NCBI RefSeq assembly: GCF_031458255.1
Contig: NZ_JAVDYC010000001.1
Coordinates: 5,217,001-5,281,000, forward strand
Length of the DNA: 64,000 nucleotides
From: Catenuloplanes niger
GTDB lineage: Bacteria > Actinomycetota > Actinomycetes > Mycobacteriales > Micromonosporaceae
Reading direction: 5' to 3'
This document shows positions 41,486-49,806 of this stretch, one piece after another. Numbering within the stretch: the stretch's first letter is position 1; each line of letters opens with the position of its first letter. Position numbers and translations under genes: made by a program. The notes below the pieces were generated by a model. That model had not been told where the DNA came from and did no database searches. It worked only from the letters and a program-made list of their open reading frames with translations.

Positions 41486-41866
41486 GTGACCCCCGTGGAG
41501 ATCTACACGATGCTGCAGATCCCATCGATGTCCCCTGCCCTCCTGCTGTCCGTTGCCGGTCCGGTCCGGTCCGGTTCCGTGGCGACGCACGTGTCGCCGT
41601 GGCCGGTCAGGTCGATCGTGTCCGACGTCCCGCAGGTGGATCAGGTCTGCACCCAGGCCGAACTCCGGGTGCAAGACGGCCTGCCGGTGGCGTCTGGCGA
41701 GATCGAGCTCCAGGGCACCGCTGTGTCCCTGGTGAGTGGTGGCAACGAGTCCCTCAAGGGCCGCAACGGCTCTACGGGACACAACGGGATCACGGGCAAC
41801 AAGGGCATGGCGAAGCGAGCCTTCGGCGGTGCCCGCGGTGTTCCACCTCGAGGAAGGCCGGTCTGA
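41486..41866 (+). CDS. Upstream ORF in the whiB7 leader, 126 codons
   Basis: Begins GTG ACC CCC GTG GAG behind AGAGAGAAGG and encodes MTPVEIYTMLQIPSM ..., with a later Gly/Asn-rich stretch (KGRNGSTGHNGITGNKG) and a basic end. Third positions are mostly G/C, as in genes. The stop codon (41864-41866) falls inside the first leader hairpin (41860-41878), the arrangement expected if ribosome position controls attenuation. It could also be a small real protein, or only its last part may matter. Confidence 0.5.
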   Translation: MTPVEIYTMLQIPSMSPALLLSVAGPVRSGSVATHVSPWPVRSIVSDVPQVDQVCTQAELRVQDGLPVASGEIELQGTAVSLVSGGNESLKGRNGSTGHNGITGNKGMAKRAFGGARGVPPRGRPV

Positions 41867-41937
41867 CTTCATCAGACCAACCGGCTCACCTCGAGGCCGC
41901 GGAACCCGCTACCGGGATCCGCGGCCTTCGTCATTTT
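41860..41937 (+). promoter_or_regulatory. whiB7 leader attenuator (hairpin plus Rho-independent terminator)
   Basis: GGTCTGA/TCAGACC (41860-41866 and 41872-41878) forms a first stem that includes the stop of the upstream ORF. GGCCGCGGA (41895-41903) pairs with 41918-41926 and is followed by TTCGTCATTTT, a classical intrinsic terminator 95 bp before the whiB7 start. Known whiB7 genes are induced by ribosome inhibitors through such an attenuator. Confidence 0.7.
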
Positions 41938-42031
41938 CGAAGCCCGCACACCGGGTTCGGAAACGACTCCGACCCCGTACGAAGTCGGAAAGCGATCTAC
42001 GAGATCGAAGCGAGAGAGAGGTGACCGGGCG

Positions 42032-42397
42032 ATGAGTCTGGCCCTTGCCGTGCTCGACACGAACGTCGAGCTGGAGGCAAACCTGCCCTGCCGGAAGTTC
42101 GACCCCGACCTGTGGTTCTCGGACGTCCCGGCCGAACTCGAGCTGGCGAAGTCGCTGTGCGGGGACTGCCCGCTGCGCACCGCCTGCCTGAGCGGCGCCG
42201 TGGACCGTGCCGAGCCGTGGGGCGTCTGGGGCGGCGAGATCTTCGAGCGTGGCGCGGTCGTCCCGCGCAAGCGGCCCCGTGGCCGTCCGCGCAAGGAGGA
42301 CGCCGCGCGCGACGCCGAGCTGCGCACCGAGGTCGAGGCGCGGATGGCGGCCAACGAGCTGGCCGAGACCCGCAGCAACGTCCGTCTGGCGGCCTGA
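42032..42397 (+). CDS. whiB7: WhiB7 redox-sensing transcriptional activator
   Basis: 121 residues. Four cluster cysteines (C20, C43, C46, C52) in the WhiB pattern bind a 4Fe-4S cluster; GVWGGE (65-70) is the sigma-contact turn. The AT-hook RGRP (83-86) in RKRPRGRPRK is specific to WhiB7. It binds the housekeeping sigma factor region 4 and activates intrinsic antibiotic-resistance genes after ribosome stress. GAGAGAGGTG precedes the ATG. Its position after uvrD2 matches mycobacteria. The ABC-F gene at 56073 is the type of gene WhiB7 controls. Confidence 0.95.
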   Translation: MSLALAVLDTNVELEANLPCRKFDPDLWFSDVPAELELAKSLCGDCPLRTACLSGAVDRAEPWGVWGGEIFERGAVVPRKRPRGRPRKEDAARDAELRTEVEARMAANELAETRSNVRLAA

Positions 42398-42491
42398 CAT
42401 GCACCCGATCAGCGTCGATGCCGGTCACCTGCCGGCACTGCAACTCGAGATGAATCCCGGAATCACTGCTTCCCTGAACGGAGCCGGCAAG

Positions 42492-42632
42492 ATGCAACTA
42501 CTTCACGAAGCGCTGTCGAGGGTACGAATGCGACAGCCTCAGGCCGCCACTCGGAGCGCTGAGGCACCTCGATCCGCACGCCGCGTCGCGATGGAGGCCC
42601 GTCAGCGGGCCGCTCGCGAACTGCGCGGATAA
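42492..42632 (+). CDS. Small basic protein downstream of whiB7, 46 aa
   Basis: MQLLHEALSRVRMRQPQ then an Arg/Ala-rich helix ending AARELRG. GGAG lies nine bases before this ATG. The frame is open from an earlier ATG at 42399, immediately after the whiB7 stop, which would give 77 residues; the upstream part is less biased in codon use. Similar short LLHEALSR peptides accompany WhiB genes in related genomes as far as I recall. Function unknown. Confidence 0.55.
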   Translation: MQLLHEALSRVRMRQPQAATRSAEAPRSARRVAMEARQRAARELRG

Positions 42633-42644
42633 CCCTTGTTCGAT

Positions 42645-42669
42645 GCCCCCGGCCGTCCCGGCCGGGGGC
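42645..42669. terminator. Bidirectional terminator
   Basis: GCCCCCGGCC (42645-42654) pairs perfectly with 42660-42669 and is followed by TTTCCC. It separates the convergent whiB7 unit and ABC1-kinase gene. Confidence 0.8.
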
Positions 42670-42676
42670 TTTCCCA

Positions 42677-44023
42677 TCAGGCGGAGAAACCGGGCAGCCA
42701 CTCCTCGACGATGCCGCGGTAGCGGGCCCGCGCCTCCAGCTGGGAGAGCACGCCGATCGAACCCATCGTCACCCGGTGCAGCAGCAGGTACGACGGCGGC
42801 AGGTTGAGATGCCGGCTGAGCTGGTAGGCCGGGCTCTTCGGACTGCCCAGCCGGACCGCCTCCCCACGCAGCCAGGCGCGGGTGAACCGGAACTCCTCCT
42901 CGACCACCGGCGCCAGCATGGGCAGCAGGAACTCGAGCAGCCCGGGCGCGTCCAGGTGGTCGTCGTCCGGCTTGACGAAACCCTCCTCGACCAGCCCGGC
43001 CAGCACGGCGTCCGCGTCGCCGGCCAGCGCCAGCGCCAGCAGCCGGCCGACCGGCTCGGGCAGGCCGTCCGGCAGCCGGGCCACCGCGCCGAAGTCGATC
43101 ACGCCGAGGCGGCCGTCCGGCAGGATCCGGAAGTTGCCCGGGTGCGGGTCGGCGTGCAGCAGGCCGCAGCGCCGTGGTGCGGAGAAGTGCAGCACGGCCA
43201 TCAGGCGGCCGGCCTCGTCGCGCTCCTCCTGGGTGCCGTCGGCGATCACCGCGGCGAGCGGGGTGCCGTCGATCCACTCGGTGACCAGCAGGCGCGGCGT
43301 GGCCCGGACCACCTCGGGGACGTAGATGTCGGGATCCCCCGCGTACCCCGCGTGGAAGGCCCGCTGGGTCTCCGCCTCCAGCTCGTAGTCGAGCTCCTCG
43401 GTGATCCGCTCACGCAGCTCCGTGATCAGCGGTTTCACGTCCATGCCGGGCTGGATCGCGCGGAACATGCCGGCCAGCCGGGACAGCTGCTTCAGGTCGG
43501 AGAGCAGCGCGTCGCCGGCACCCGGATATTGGATCTTCACGGCCACCGTGCGGTCCGGCACCCGCTTGCGGCCCCGGCCCGGGGGTGGCGAGCGCCACAC
43601 GGCGCGATGCACCTGCCCGATGCTGGCCGCGGCGGCCGGGACGTCGTCGAACTCGGCGAAGTTGGCCCGCCAGTCCTCGCCCAGCTCGGCCGCGAGCACC
43701 TTGTGCACGCTGGCGACGGGCAGCGGGGGAGCGGCCTCCTGCAGCTTGGTCAGCGCCTGCCGGTACGGTCCGGCGAGCTCGTCCGGCAGCGCCGCCTCGA
43801 ACACCGACAGCGCCTGCCCGAACTTCATCGCACCGCCCTTGAGCTGCCCGAGCACGCTGAACAGCTGCTCGGCCGTGCGCTGCTGGATCTCGGCGGAGAT
43901 GACGTCGGAGGCCATGCCGGTGACGCGCTTCCCCAGCCCCAGCACCGTCCGGCCGGCGAAGCCGAGCGGAAGGCTGGCGAGCTTGGCAGTGCGAGCGGCC
44001 GCCCGTCGGGGGATATCGGTCAC
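42677..44023 (-). CDS. ABC1/AarF (UbiB)-family atypical kinase
   Basis: 448 residues. Hallmarks are the KxGQ motif in GGAMKFGQALSVFEAALPDE, AAASIGQVHRAVW (Ala-rich loop), VAVKIQYPG (ATP-site Lys), LLVTEWIDGTPL, and LLHADPHPGNFRILPDGRLGVIDFGAVARL with catalytic and metal Asp residues. Family members are ATPases or kinases tied to quinone biosynthesis or lipid handling at membranes. The GTG at 44023 fits the family N-terminus; the longer frame upstream overlaps the ThiF-like gene. Ortholog position matches Rv3197. Confidence 0.9.
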   Translation of the reverse strand: MTDIPRRAAARTAKLASLPLGFAGRTVLGLGKRVTGMASDVISAEIQQRTAEQLFSVLGQLKGGAMKFGQALSVFEAALPDELAGPYRQALTKLQEAAPPLPVASVHKVLAAELGEDWRANFAEFDDVPAAAASIGQVHRAVWRSPPPGRGRKRVPDRTVAVKIQYPGAGDALLSDLKQLSRLAGMFRAIQPGMDVKPLITELRERITEELDYELEAETQRAFHAGYAGDPDIYVPEVVRATPRLLVTEWIDGTPLAAVIADGTQEERDEAGRLMAVLHFSAPRRCGLLHADPHPGNFRILPDGRLGVIDFGAVARLPDGLPEPVGRLLALALAGDADAVLAGLVEEGFVKPDDDHLDAPGLLEFLLPMLAPVVEEEFRFTRAWLRGEAVRLGSPKSPAYQLSRHLNLPPSYLLLHRVTMGSIGVLSQLEARARYRGIVEEWLPGFSA

Positions 44024-44027
44024 CAGA

Positions 44028-45125
44028 TCATTGTGCCTGGCTATCCGTGAAGGTGCCGGGCCGGAAGCGAGGAGATCGGCGGTGCCGGCGCCCACAGTCG
44101 CACGACGGGTGCTGCGCCCAGCGCCGCCGGCGCATCCGGGACGGCCCGTCGATCTCGGTCGCGCCGCCGATCGTCTCCGGCGTCCCGCCGTCCAGGTGGG
44201 CCAGCACCTGCTCGGCCGCGTAGGCCGCGGCGGCCAGCACGGTGGCGGCCCCGCCGGCCGGGGGCTCGTCACCCGGCCGGGGCACCAGCTGCGCGGCGAG
44301 CGCGGGCCAGACCGGGTCGCGGTCGCGCCGGTGCAGGTCCAGGCAGCGCAGGCAGGGGACGCCCGCGGCCGGCACCAGCGGGCCGACCACCATCGTGCCG
44401 TCCCGCGCGCCGACCAGCAGGTGCGCCTGCCGGCGCTGCGCGAACCCGGCCGCGAGCACCGGCGCGGGACGGTCCATGCCGAGTTGGACCACGAGCGCGG
44501 CCCTGCCGCGCGGCACCGGGCCGGTCCGCACGTCCGGCGCGACGCGGGCGATCGCGGCCCGCACCGCCCGGGCCCGGCCGGCGTCCCCGGTCACCGCGCC
44601 GCCGGCCCGGTCGCTGGCCAGCACCGGACCGGTCAGGTCGGCATGAATCCGGCCGACGCCGGCCTGGGCGAGCGCGACCGCGATCGGCCCGGCCGCCGGC
44701 CCGGGACCGGTGACGACGACGTCGGCCGCGTATCTGCGGCGCAGCACACGAGCCGGGTTGTCCACAGGGGCGGCGTCACCCAGCGCGATCGAGGCGGCTT
44801 CGCCGGACAGCCGCGCGCGGACCTCGCCGGCCAGCCCGGTGGGCAGGAAGTGGTGTGCGCCGAACAGCAGCCCGGCCTCGTGCAGCGCGGCGAGCAGCGC
44901 CCGCGCCTCCTCCTCGGCGAGCCCGAGCCGGTGCGCGTGGCGCAGCAGTGTGCCCTCCGAGCGGGTGCCGTCGACCAGGTCGAGCAGCTCACCGGCGCCG
45001 CTCGGGGCCGGTGCCAGCACGATGCCGCGGCGGGTGCCGGTGCCGAGCTGGAGCGAGCCCTCGTCCCGCCAGACCCGGCTCAGGCCGGGAATCAGCATCG
45101 GACGGTACGGCGGGGACGCGGCCAT
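44028..45125 (-). CDS. ThiF/TOMM-cyclodehydratase-like protein
   Basis: 365 residues. The N-terminal region (about 1-95: MLIPGLSRVWRDEGSLQLG, LLDLVDGTRSEGTLLRHAHRLGL) resembles the peptide-clamp/winged-helix part of TOMM leader-binding proteins. A Rossmann-like part follows (VVVTGPGPAAGPIAVALAQAGVGRI), then PLVPAAGVPCLRCLDLHRRDRD with a CxxC, and a C-terminal CDC. No YcaO or dehydrogenase gene is adjacent, so a lone, conserved actinobacterial role is likelier than azoline synthesis. Start taken at the ATG at 45125; a GTG at 45134 is possible. Four bases separate it from the ABC1-kinase start. Confidence 0.7.
   Translation of the reverse strand: MAASPPYRPMLIPGLSRVWRDEGSLQLGTGTRRGIVLAPAPSGAGELLDLVDGTRSEGTLLRHAHRLGLAEEEARALLAALHEAGLLFGAHHFLPTGLAGEVRARLSGEAASIALGDAAPVDNPARVLRRRYAADVVVTGPGPAAGPIAVALAQAGVGRIHADLTGPVLASDRAGGAVTGDAGRARAVRAAIARVAPDVRTGPVPRGRAALVVQLGMDRPAPVLAAGFAQRRQAHLLVGARDGTMVVGPLVPAAGVPCLRCLDLHRRDRDPVWPALAAQLVPRPGDEPPAGGAATVLAAAAYAAEQVLAHLDGGTPETIGGATEIDGPSRMRRRRWAQHPSCDCGRRHRRSPRFRPGTFTDSQAQ
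44758..44766. promoter_or_regulatory. DnaA-box-like site inside the ThiF-like gene
   Basis: TTGTCCACA, the form preferred in Streptomyces and one of the mycobacterial forms, 400 bp from the three-box cluster. A single site may be chance. Confidence 0.35.
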
Positions 45126-45164
45126 GGGTGACACAGTGTCACACCGCGCGGGTCGAGGCCCGAG

Positions 45165-45226
45165 TTATCCACAGGCTCGCACGGTTGTGCACCGCGTTAT
45201 CCACAGAACGGGGCGGGTTATCCACA
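45165..45226. promoter_or_regulatory. Cluster of three perfect DnaA boxes
   Basis: TTATCCACA occurs at 45165-45173, 45197-45205 and 45218-45226, all in the same orientation, in the intergenic stretch upstream of the ThiF-like gene. No dnaA, dnaN or gyrase gene is nearby, so it is not obviously oriC. Confidence 0.8.
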
Positions 45227-45288
45227 GCCCCTCGTTATTACTCAACGTGTTTACGCCGTCGCGGTAACGGCATTCCCTGGAAAAGCTG

Positions 45289-45310
45289 AGGGGCGGCCGG
45301 AGCCGCCCCT
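45289..45310 (-). terminator. Hairpin downstream of the zinc-ribbon gene
   Basis: AGGGGCGGC (45289-45297) pairs with 45302-45310. It lies 17 bp after the minus-strand stop and is followed on that strand by CAGCTTTTCC, a short T-run. Confidence 0.7.
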
Positions 45311-45326
45311 GCCAAAGCGTGCCGCG

Positions 45327-45497
45327 TCAGGCCTTGTTGGCCTTGCCGAGGATGCGGTTCATCGTCGTACCGCAGACCGGGCACTTGCCCTTGGCCATGT
45401 TCATCCCCGTCTTGGACACCTCCACGGAGCCCTCGAAGTCGCGCTTCTCCTTGCACTTCACGCAGTACCCGTTGTACGACTGGGTCTTGGTGGCCAC
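45327..45497 (-). CDS. Small zinc-ribbon protein (DUF5679-like), 56 aa
   Basis: Starts at a GTG behind a strong AGGAGG. YCVKCKEKRDF and KCPVCGTTMNRIL give two CxxC pairs (Cys12, 15, 39, 42), a treble-clef or rubredoxin-like zinc knuckle, with a basic C-terminus. Very conserved small proteins of this type occur in most actinomycetes; the function is unknown, perhaps nucleic-acid binding. Confidence 0.8.
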   Translation of the reverse strand: MATKTQSYNGYCVKCKEKRDFEGSVEVSKTGMNMAKGKCPVCGTTMNRILGKANKA

Positions 45498-45937
45498 GTG
45501 CCCCTCCTAGTTCGGTGACCGGCTTTGCCGCGCCCCGGTGTTCCGGCGCGGCGACCTATCGGCGCCGGCGGTTTCCTGCGACCGCCGCCGTGGGTCTTCG
45601 GTCCTCGCGGACCCGTACCCAGCTGCGGTCGATTCCATGTCCGGCGCGTACGCCGAGGTGGAGTCTGCCCGCCGAATTGCCCGGTTTTGGGCAGTTTCGT
45701 GCGGACACGCCGGAGAAGCTTTGCCCGTCGCCCACCTCGATGATCAAACGGGTCCACCCCCGATGCTCAACCGCGGAAACCGCCGGGTAGTCTCGCTGTC
45801 GCGACAAATTTTTTTCGGACTTGTGGGCCGAAAGAGGACTTTTTGGTCGCGGCTCACCCGGATGGCTCTTGCGAACCCCTGGCCTCCAGGGATTAGCGTG
45901 CCGATGTGAACGGAACCCGGGGCTCCGCGGGCCGGTA

Positions 45938-46468
45938 ATGGCTGCTACGCGGAAGCCGGTCGTCGAGGTGCGGCGCAGTCAGCGTCGGCGCCGGACGGTG
46001 TCCGCGTACCGGGACGGCGAGCGCGTGGTCGTGCTCATCCCCGACCAGTTCTCCCGCGCCGAGGAGACCGAGTGGGTCGACCGGATGCTCGCCCGCCTCG
46101 CCGCCCGTGAGGAACGCCTCCTCCGCACCGACGCCGAGCTGCTGGCCCGCGCCCGCCGCCTGATCGCGCGATACCTCGACGACCATCGCGACCACGTCCT
46201 GCCGGACAGCGTCCGCTGGGTCACCAACCAGAACGGGCGCTGGGGCTCCTGCACCCCCGCCGACCGCACCATCCGCATCTCCCACCGCATCCAGGAGATG
46301 CCCGAGTGGGTGATCGACTACGTCCTGCTCCACGAACTCGTCCACCTCGTCGTGCCGAGCCACAACGCCCGCTTCTGGGACCTGGTCGGGCGCTATCCGC
46401 GCACCGAGCGGGCGCGGGGATACCTCGAGGGCATCTCCGCCGCGACCGGCATGGTCATGGACGACTAG
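45938..46468 (+). CDS. YgjP-type M48-like metallopeptidase
   Basis: 176 residues. HELVH (His132, Glu133, His136) with the third ligand His142 in VPSHNARFW, and the preceding NGRWGSCTPADRTIRISHRI block, are diagnostic of the YgjP/DUF45 family of zinc hydrolases. The fold resembles WSS1/SprT proteases, some of which act on DNA-protein crosslinks. The frame is open earlier, but the ATG at 45938 fits the family length. Confidence 0.85.
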   Translation: MAATRKPVVEVRRSQRRRRTVSAYRDGERVVVLIPDQFSRAEETEWVDRMLARLAAREERLLRTDAELLARARRLIARYLDDHRDHVLPDSVRWVTNQNGRWGSCTPADRTIRISHRIQEMPEWVIDYVLLHELVHLVVPSHNARFWDLVGRYPRTERARGYLEGISAATGMVMDD

Positions 46469-46649
46469 ACATCCTTCCCGCTTCCGGCGGCTCGTCCCCC
46501 GCATGCTCCCGCGGGCACCGGTCGTCGCCGGCGCTCCTCCCTGCCGGTTCCGCGTCGCAAGCCCGGCCCCCGCGCGCCCGGCGTGGACGGTGAGCGGGCG
46601 GCGGCGACCGGGGACGGGAGGCCGGCGCGGCGCGGGATAGCGTGAGGGA

Positions 46650-47246
46650 ATGACGCGGCGGGTGGCGGTGGCGGTGCTGGTGCCGGTGGAGTGGGCGCCG
46701 CCGGGGGTGCGGCTCGGGACGTGGCGGGCCGCGCTCGCGGAGGACGTGGTGGATCTGCTGCGCGGGCTGGCGCAGGTGGACGCGGCCATCGCGGTGACCG
46801 GGGCGGACCGGGAGCTGGCGGAGGGGATCCGGTGGCCCGGGATGCCGGTCTACCAGGTGGGCGAGCTCGACGCCGGGAGCATCTTCGCGGCCGCGGCGGC
46901 GGACGGCTACGAGCAGGCCGCGCTGGTGGCGGGCGACGCGCCGAACCTGCCGGGGCTGACCGTGGGGAAGCTGCTGCGGCCGCTGACCACCCGGCCGCTG
47001 GCGATCGCGCGTGCGGACGCGGGGCCCGGGCTGGTCGGCGTGGCGGCGAACCTGCCCGTACCGGCGTGGTTGCCGAACTTCGATCTCGACTCCGCGGACC
47101 CCGGGGCGCTGCGGCGGTCGGCGGACCGCCCGGAGCAGGTCGGGTCGGCGCCGGAGTGGCGACGGCTGCGCACGCCGGACGACCTGCACGCGCTGGACCC
47201 CGCCGTGGAGGGCTGGGACGTGACCCGGGCCCTCCTCGGCGGCTGA
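46650..47246 (+). CDS. Hypothetical protein, possible GT-A-like fold
   Basis: 198 residues. MTRRVAVAVLVPVEWAPPGVRLGTWRAALAEDVVDLL and AAADGYEQAALVAGDAPNLPGLTVGKLLRPL have the spacing of GT-A nucleotidyl/glycosyl transferases such as DUF2064 or CofC (a VxGDAP/D loop). The match is by eye only. It is convergent with the DUF2342 gene, just four bases away. Cytoplasmic; function unassigned. Confidence 0.7.
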   Translation: MTRRVAVAVLVPVEWAPPGVRLGTWRAALAEDVVDLLRGLAQVDAAIAVTGADRELAEGIRWPGMPVYQVGELDAGSIFAAAAADGYEQAALVAGDAPNLPGLTVGKLLRPLTTRPLAIARADAGPGLVGVAANLPVPAWLPNFDLDSADPGALRRSADRPEQVGSAPEWRRLRTPDDLHALDPAVEGWDVTRALLGG

Positions 47247-47250
47247 CGAC

Positions 47251-48522
47251 TCAGGACTTCTCGGTACCGGGACCCGGATCCGGATCTGCCGGCGGCTCGT
47301 CGACGCTCGGCAGATCGTCCAGCTCGGCGATGTCGAAGTCGAGCTGGGACCGGGCGAAGACCTCCGGGTGGGCGAAGTCGTCGTCCGTGGGGAGCAGGTC
47401 GGGGTGGCTCCAGACGGCGTCCCGGCCGGCGACGCCGCGGTGCTCGGTGAGCGCGGCCCAGAGCGTGCTGGCCTCGCGCAGCCGGCGCGGGCGCAGCTCC
47501 AGACCGACCAGCGCGGCGAACGTCTGCTCCGCGGGGCCACCGGCGGCGCGCCGGCGGCGGAACGCCTCGCCGAGCCGGACCACGTTGGGCAGGCGGTCGG
47601 CGACGGCCGAGTCGACCACGTGGCAGACCCAGCCCTCGACCAGCGCGAGCGCGGTCTCCAGCCGGTTCAGCGTGGCCTTCTGCTGCGGCGTGTCCTCCGG
47701 GCTGAAGATGCCCTCCAGCGCCATCGCCTGCATCGACTCCGGGTTCGCCGGGTCGATGCGGCCCATCGCCTCCTCGATCGCCTCGCGGTTGACGGTGATG
47801 CCCGCCGCGTACGACTCGACGGCGCCGAGCACGTGCGCGCGCAGCCACGGGACGTGCTCGAAGAGACGCTGGTGCGCGGCCTCGCGCAGCGCCACGTACA
47901 GCCGGACCTCGTCCTCGGGGAGCTCGAGGCCCTTGCCGTAGGCGGTGATGTTGGCCGGGACCAGCGCGGCCATGCCGGCCGGGCCGAGCGGGAGGCCGAT
48001 GTCGCCGGCGGAGAGCACCTCGCCCGCGAGCGAGCCGAGCGCCTGGCCGAGCTGGCCGCCGAAGAGCGCGCCGCCGAGCGTGGCGACCATCGACTGCATC
48101 GGGCCGAGCTGGGCGCGGGCCTCCTCCGGCACCAGGTCGCCCATGGCCGAGACCATCCGGCCGGCAACCGGGTCGCAGAGCTTCTTCCAGACGTCGAGCG
48201 TCCGGTTGACCCACTCCGTCCGGTTCCAGGCGACGGAGGTGCGGATGCCGGAGGGCAGCGCGGAGGCCGGATTGAGCCACAGGTCGGCGAGTTGCAGCGC
48301 CTCGGTGACCGAGTTTCGCTCGAACGGTGTGAGCGACGAGTCCCCGCTGGCGGTGAGCTGGCTCAGCGCGACCTGCTTGGCCAGATCCCAGTTCACCGGG
48401 CCGTTGCCGGGCGACGCGAGGAGCTGTTGCAGCTGAGCCATGAACTGCTGCATCTGCTGCGGGTCGTTGGGGTCGGGCGGCTGTGCGCCCGGCAGGGCGA
48501 AACCGAACGGGATGTCAGGCAC
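47251..48522 (-). CDS. Zinc-dependent metalloprotease, DUF2342 family
   Basis: 423 residues, starting PDIPFGFALPG. Family blocks are ERNSVTEALQLADLWL, AWNRTEWVNRTLDVWKKLCDPV, LGSLAGEVLSAGDIGLPL and LPEDEVRLYVALREAAHQRLFEHVPWLRAHV, where EAAHQRLFEH is the zinc-site-like helix of these zincins. Some relatives are annotated as coenzyme F420 biosynthesis-associated. The acidic, Pro-rich C-terminus looks disordered. It is divergent from the PDZ/Lon-like protease gene, as in mycobacteria (Rv3195/Rv3194c). GTG start at 48522. Confidence 0.85.
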   Translation of the reverse strand: MPDIPFGFALPGAQPPDPNDPQQMQQFMAQLQQLLASPGNGPVNWDLAKQVALSQLTASGDSSLTPFERNSVTEALQLADLWLNPASALPSGIRTSVAWNRTEWVNRTLDVWKKLCDPVAGRMVSAMGDLVPEEARAQLGPMQSMVATLGGALFGGQLGQALGSLAGEVLSAGDIGLPLGPAGMAALVPANITAYGKGLELPEDEVRLYVALREAAHQRLFEHVPWLRAHVLGAVESYAAGITVNREAIEEAMGRIDPANPESMQAMALEGIFSPEDTPQQKATLNRLETALALVEGWVCHVVDSAVADRLPNVVRLGEAFRRRRAAGGPAEQTFAALVGLELRPRRLREASTLWAALTEHRGVAGRDAVWSHPDLLPTDDDFAHPEVFARSQLDFDIAELDDLPSVDEPPADPDPGPGTEKS

Positions 48523-48641
48523 GCCCTCAACGGTACGCGCGCCGAGGGAGTTCCGGCCGCTCCCGGCCTTGCGCTCATAGCGAATCGGTACCGGATGCAC
48601 AGGAAACGAACAGCCGCGCCGCGATGGGTACGCTCAGCGGC

Positions 48642-49649
48642 ATGAAACGTCGCGGCTTCACGGTCCTTGCCGGTGCGCTCATCACCTTCGTGCTGACCAT
48701 GGCAGCCGTGTACGCCCCGATTCCCTACGTGATCCTCAAGCCGGGCCCGACCGTCGACACGCTCGGCAAGGACAAGGACGCCGAGATCATCCAGATCTCC
48801 GGCACCGAGACGTCCACCTCGACCGGCCAGCTCCGCCTGACCACGGTCGGCGTGCAGCCCGAGCCGAACCTGGTGAGTGCGATCCTGGGCTGGTTCGACG
48901 GCACCGAGGCGGTCGTGCCGCGCGAGCTGATCTACCCGCCGGACGAGACCGAGGAGCAGGTCGACCAGCGCAACGCGGAGGAGTTCCAGGCCTCGCAGAC
49001 CACGGCGGAGACGGCCGCGCTGCGCGAGCTCGGGCTGCCGATCCTGGTCACCGTGGCGAAGGTCGCCGCGGACGGCCCGTCGGCCGGCAAGCTGCAGGAC
49101 GGCGACGTGATCACCGCGGTGGACGGCACCGCGGTCGAGTCCGCGCCGGGGCTGACCGAGCTGGTCCGGGCGAAGCCGGCCGGCACCGCGCGCACGCTGG
49201 ACGTGACCCGGGCCGGGCAGAAGACCACCGTGCAGATCACCACGCAGGAGATGGACGGTCAGCCGCGGATCGGCGTGGAGATCCAGGAGAAGCCGCCGTT
49301 CACGCTGGAGATCAAGCTGGACGAGATCGGCGGGCCGAGCGCCGGCCTGATGTTCACGCTCGGCATCATCGACAAGCTCACGCCGGAGGATCTGACCGGC
49401 GGGAAGGTCGTCGCCGGCACCGGCACCATCGACGGCGACGGCAACGTCGGCGAGATCGGCGGCATCCCGCAGAAGCTGGTCGGCGCGAAGCGGGCCGGCG
49501 CGCAGGTGTTCCTCGTTCCCGAGGGCAACTGCGAGGAGGCGAAGCAGAACGCGGTGGACGGCCTGCCGATGTACCGAGTGGCCACGCTCGATGACGCGCT
49601 GTCCGCCCTGGAGGCGATGCGTGCCGGCCGTACCCCCGAGCTTTGCTGA
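48642..49649 (+). CDS. PDZ-domain, Lon-like membrane protease (YlbL type)
   Basis: 335 residues. One N-terminal membrane anchor (about 6-28) is followed by a PDZ domain (about 130-215, with VAADGPSAGKLQDGDVITAVDGTAV) and a Lon (S16) protease domain. Catalytic Ser233 is in GGPSAGL and Lys278 in GGIPQKLVGAKRAG, 45 residues apart as in Lon. No ATPase domain is present. The active side is likely extracytoplasmic. An earlier in-frame ATG at 48624 is possible. Confidence 0.88.
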   Translation: MKRRGFTVLAGALITFVLTMAAVYAPIPYVILKPGPTVDTLGKDKDAEIIQISGTETSTSTGQLRLTTVGVQPEPNLVSAILGWFDGTEAVVPRELIYPPDETEEQVDQRNAEEFQASQTTAETAALRELGLPILVTVAKVAADGPSAGKLQDGDVITAVDGTAVESAPGLTELVRAKPAGTARTLDVTRAGQKTTVQITTQEMDGQPRIGVEIQEKPPFTLEIKLDEIGGPSAGLMFTLGIIDKLTPEDLTGGKVVAGTGTIDGDGNVGEIGGIPQKLVGAKRAGAQVFLVPEGNCEEAKQNAVDGLPMYRVATLDDALSALEAMRAGRTPELC

Positions 49650-49806
49650 GTTTTTCCTGTAAGGACGCCGTTTGTGAGATCAGAACGTGAGCGAGGCGCC
49701 TGACGACTCCGGCGACCACAGGCCGTAGTCTTGTGCGTGTAACAGAGACAACTCCGGCCGGAAGGCACCGGCTGGCGCAGGACCTATAGCGGGCGGAGAG
49801 CCAACC

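Noticed and set aside
41462-41872. Minus-strand ORF opposite the whiB7 leader
   Set aside because: No ribosome site and no fit to the regulatory structures; the plus-strand ORF ends precisely in the leader stem.
45135-45326. DnaA-box cluster as the chromosomal origin
   Set aside because: No dnaA, dnaN, rpmH, gyrB or parAB genes nearby and no extended AT-rich unwinding element.
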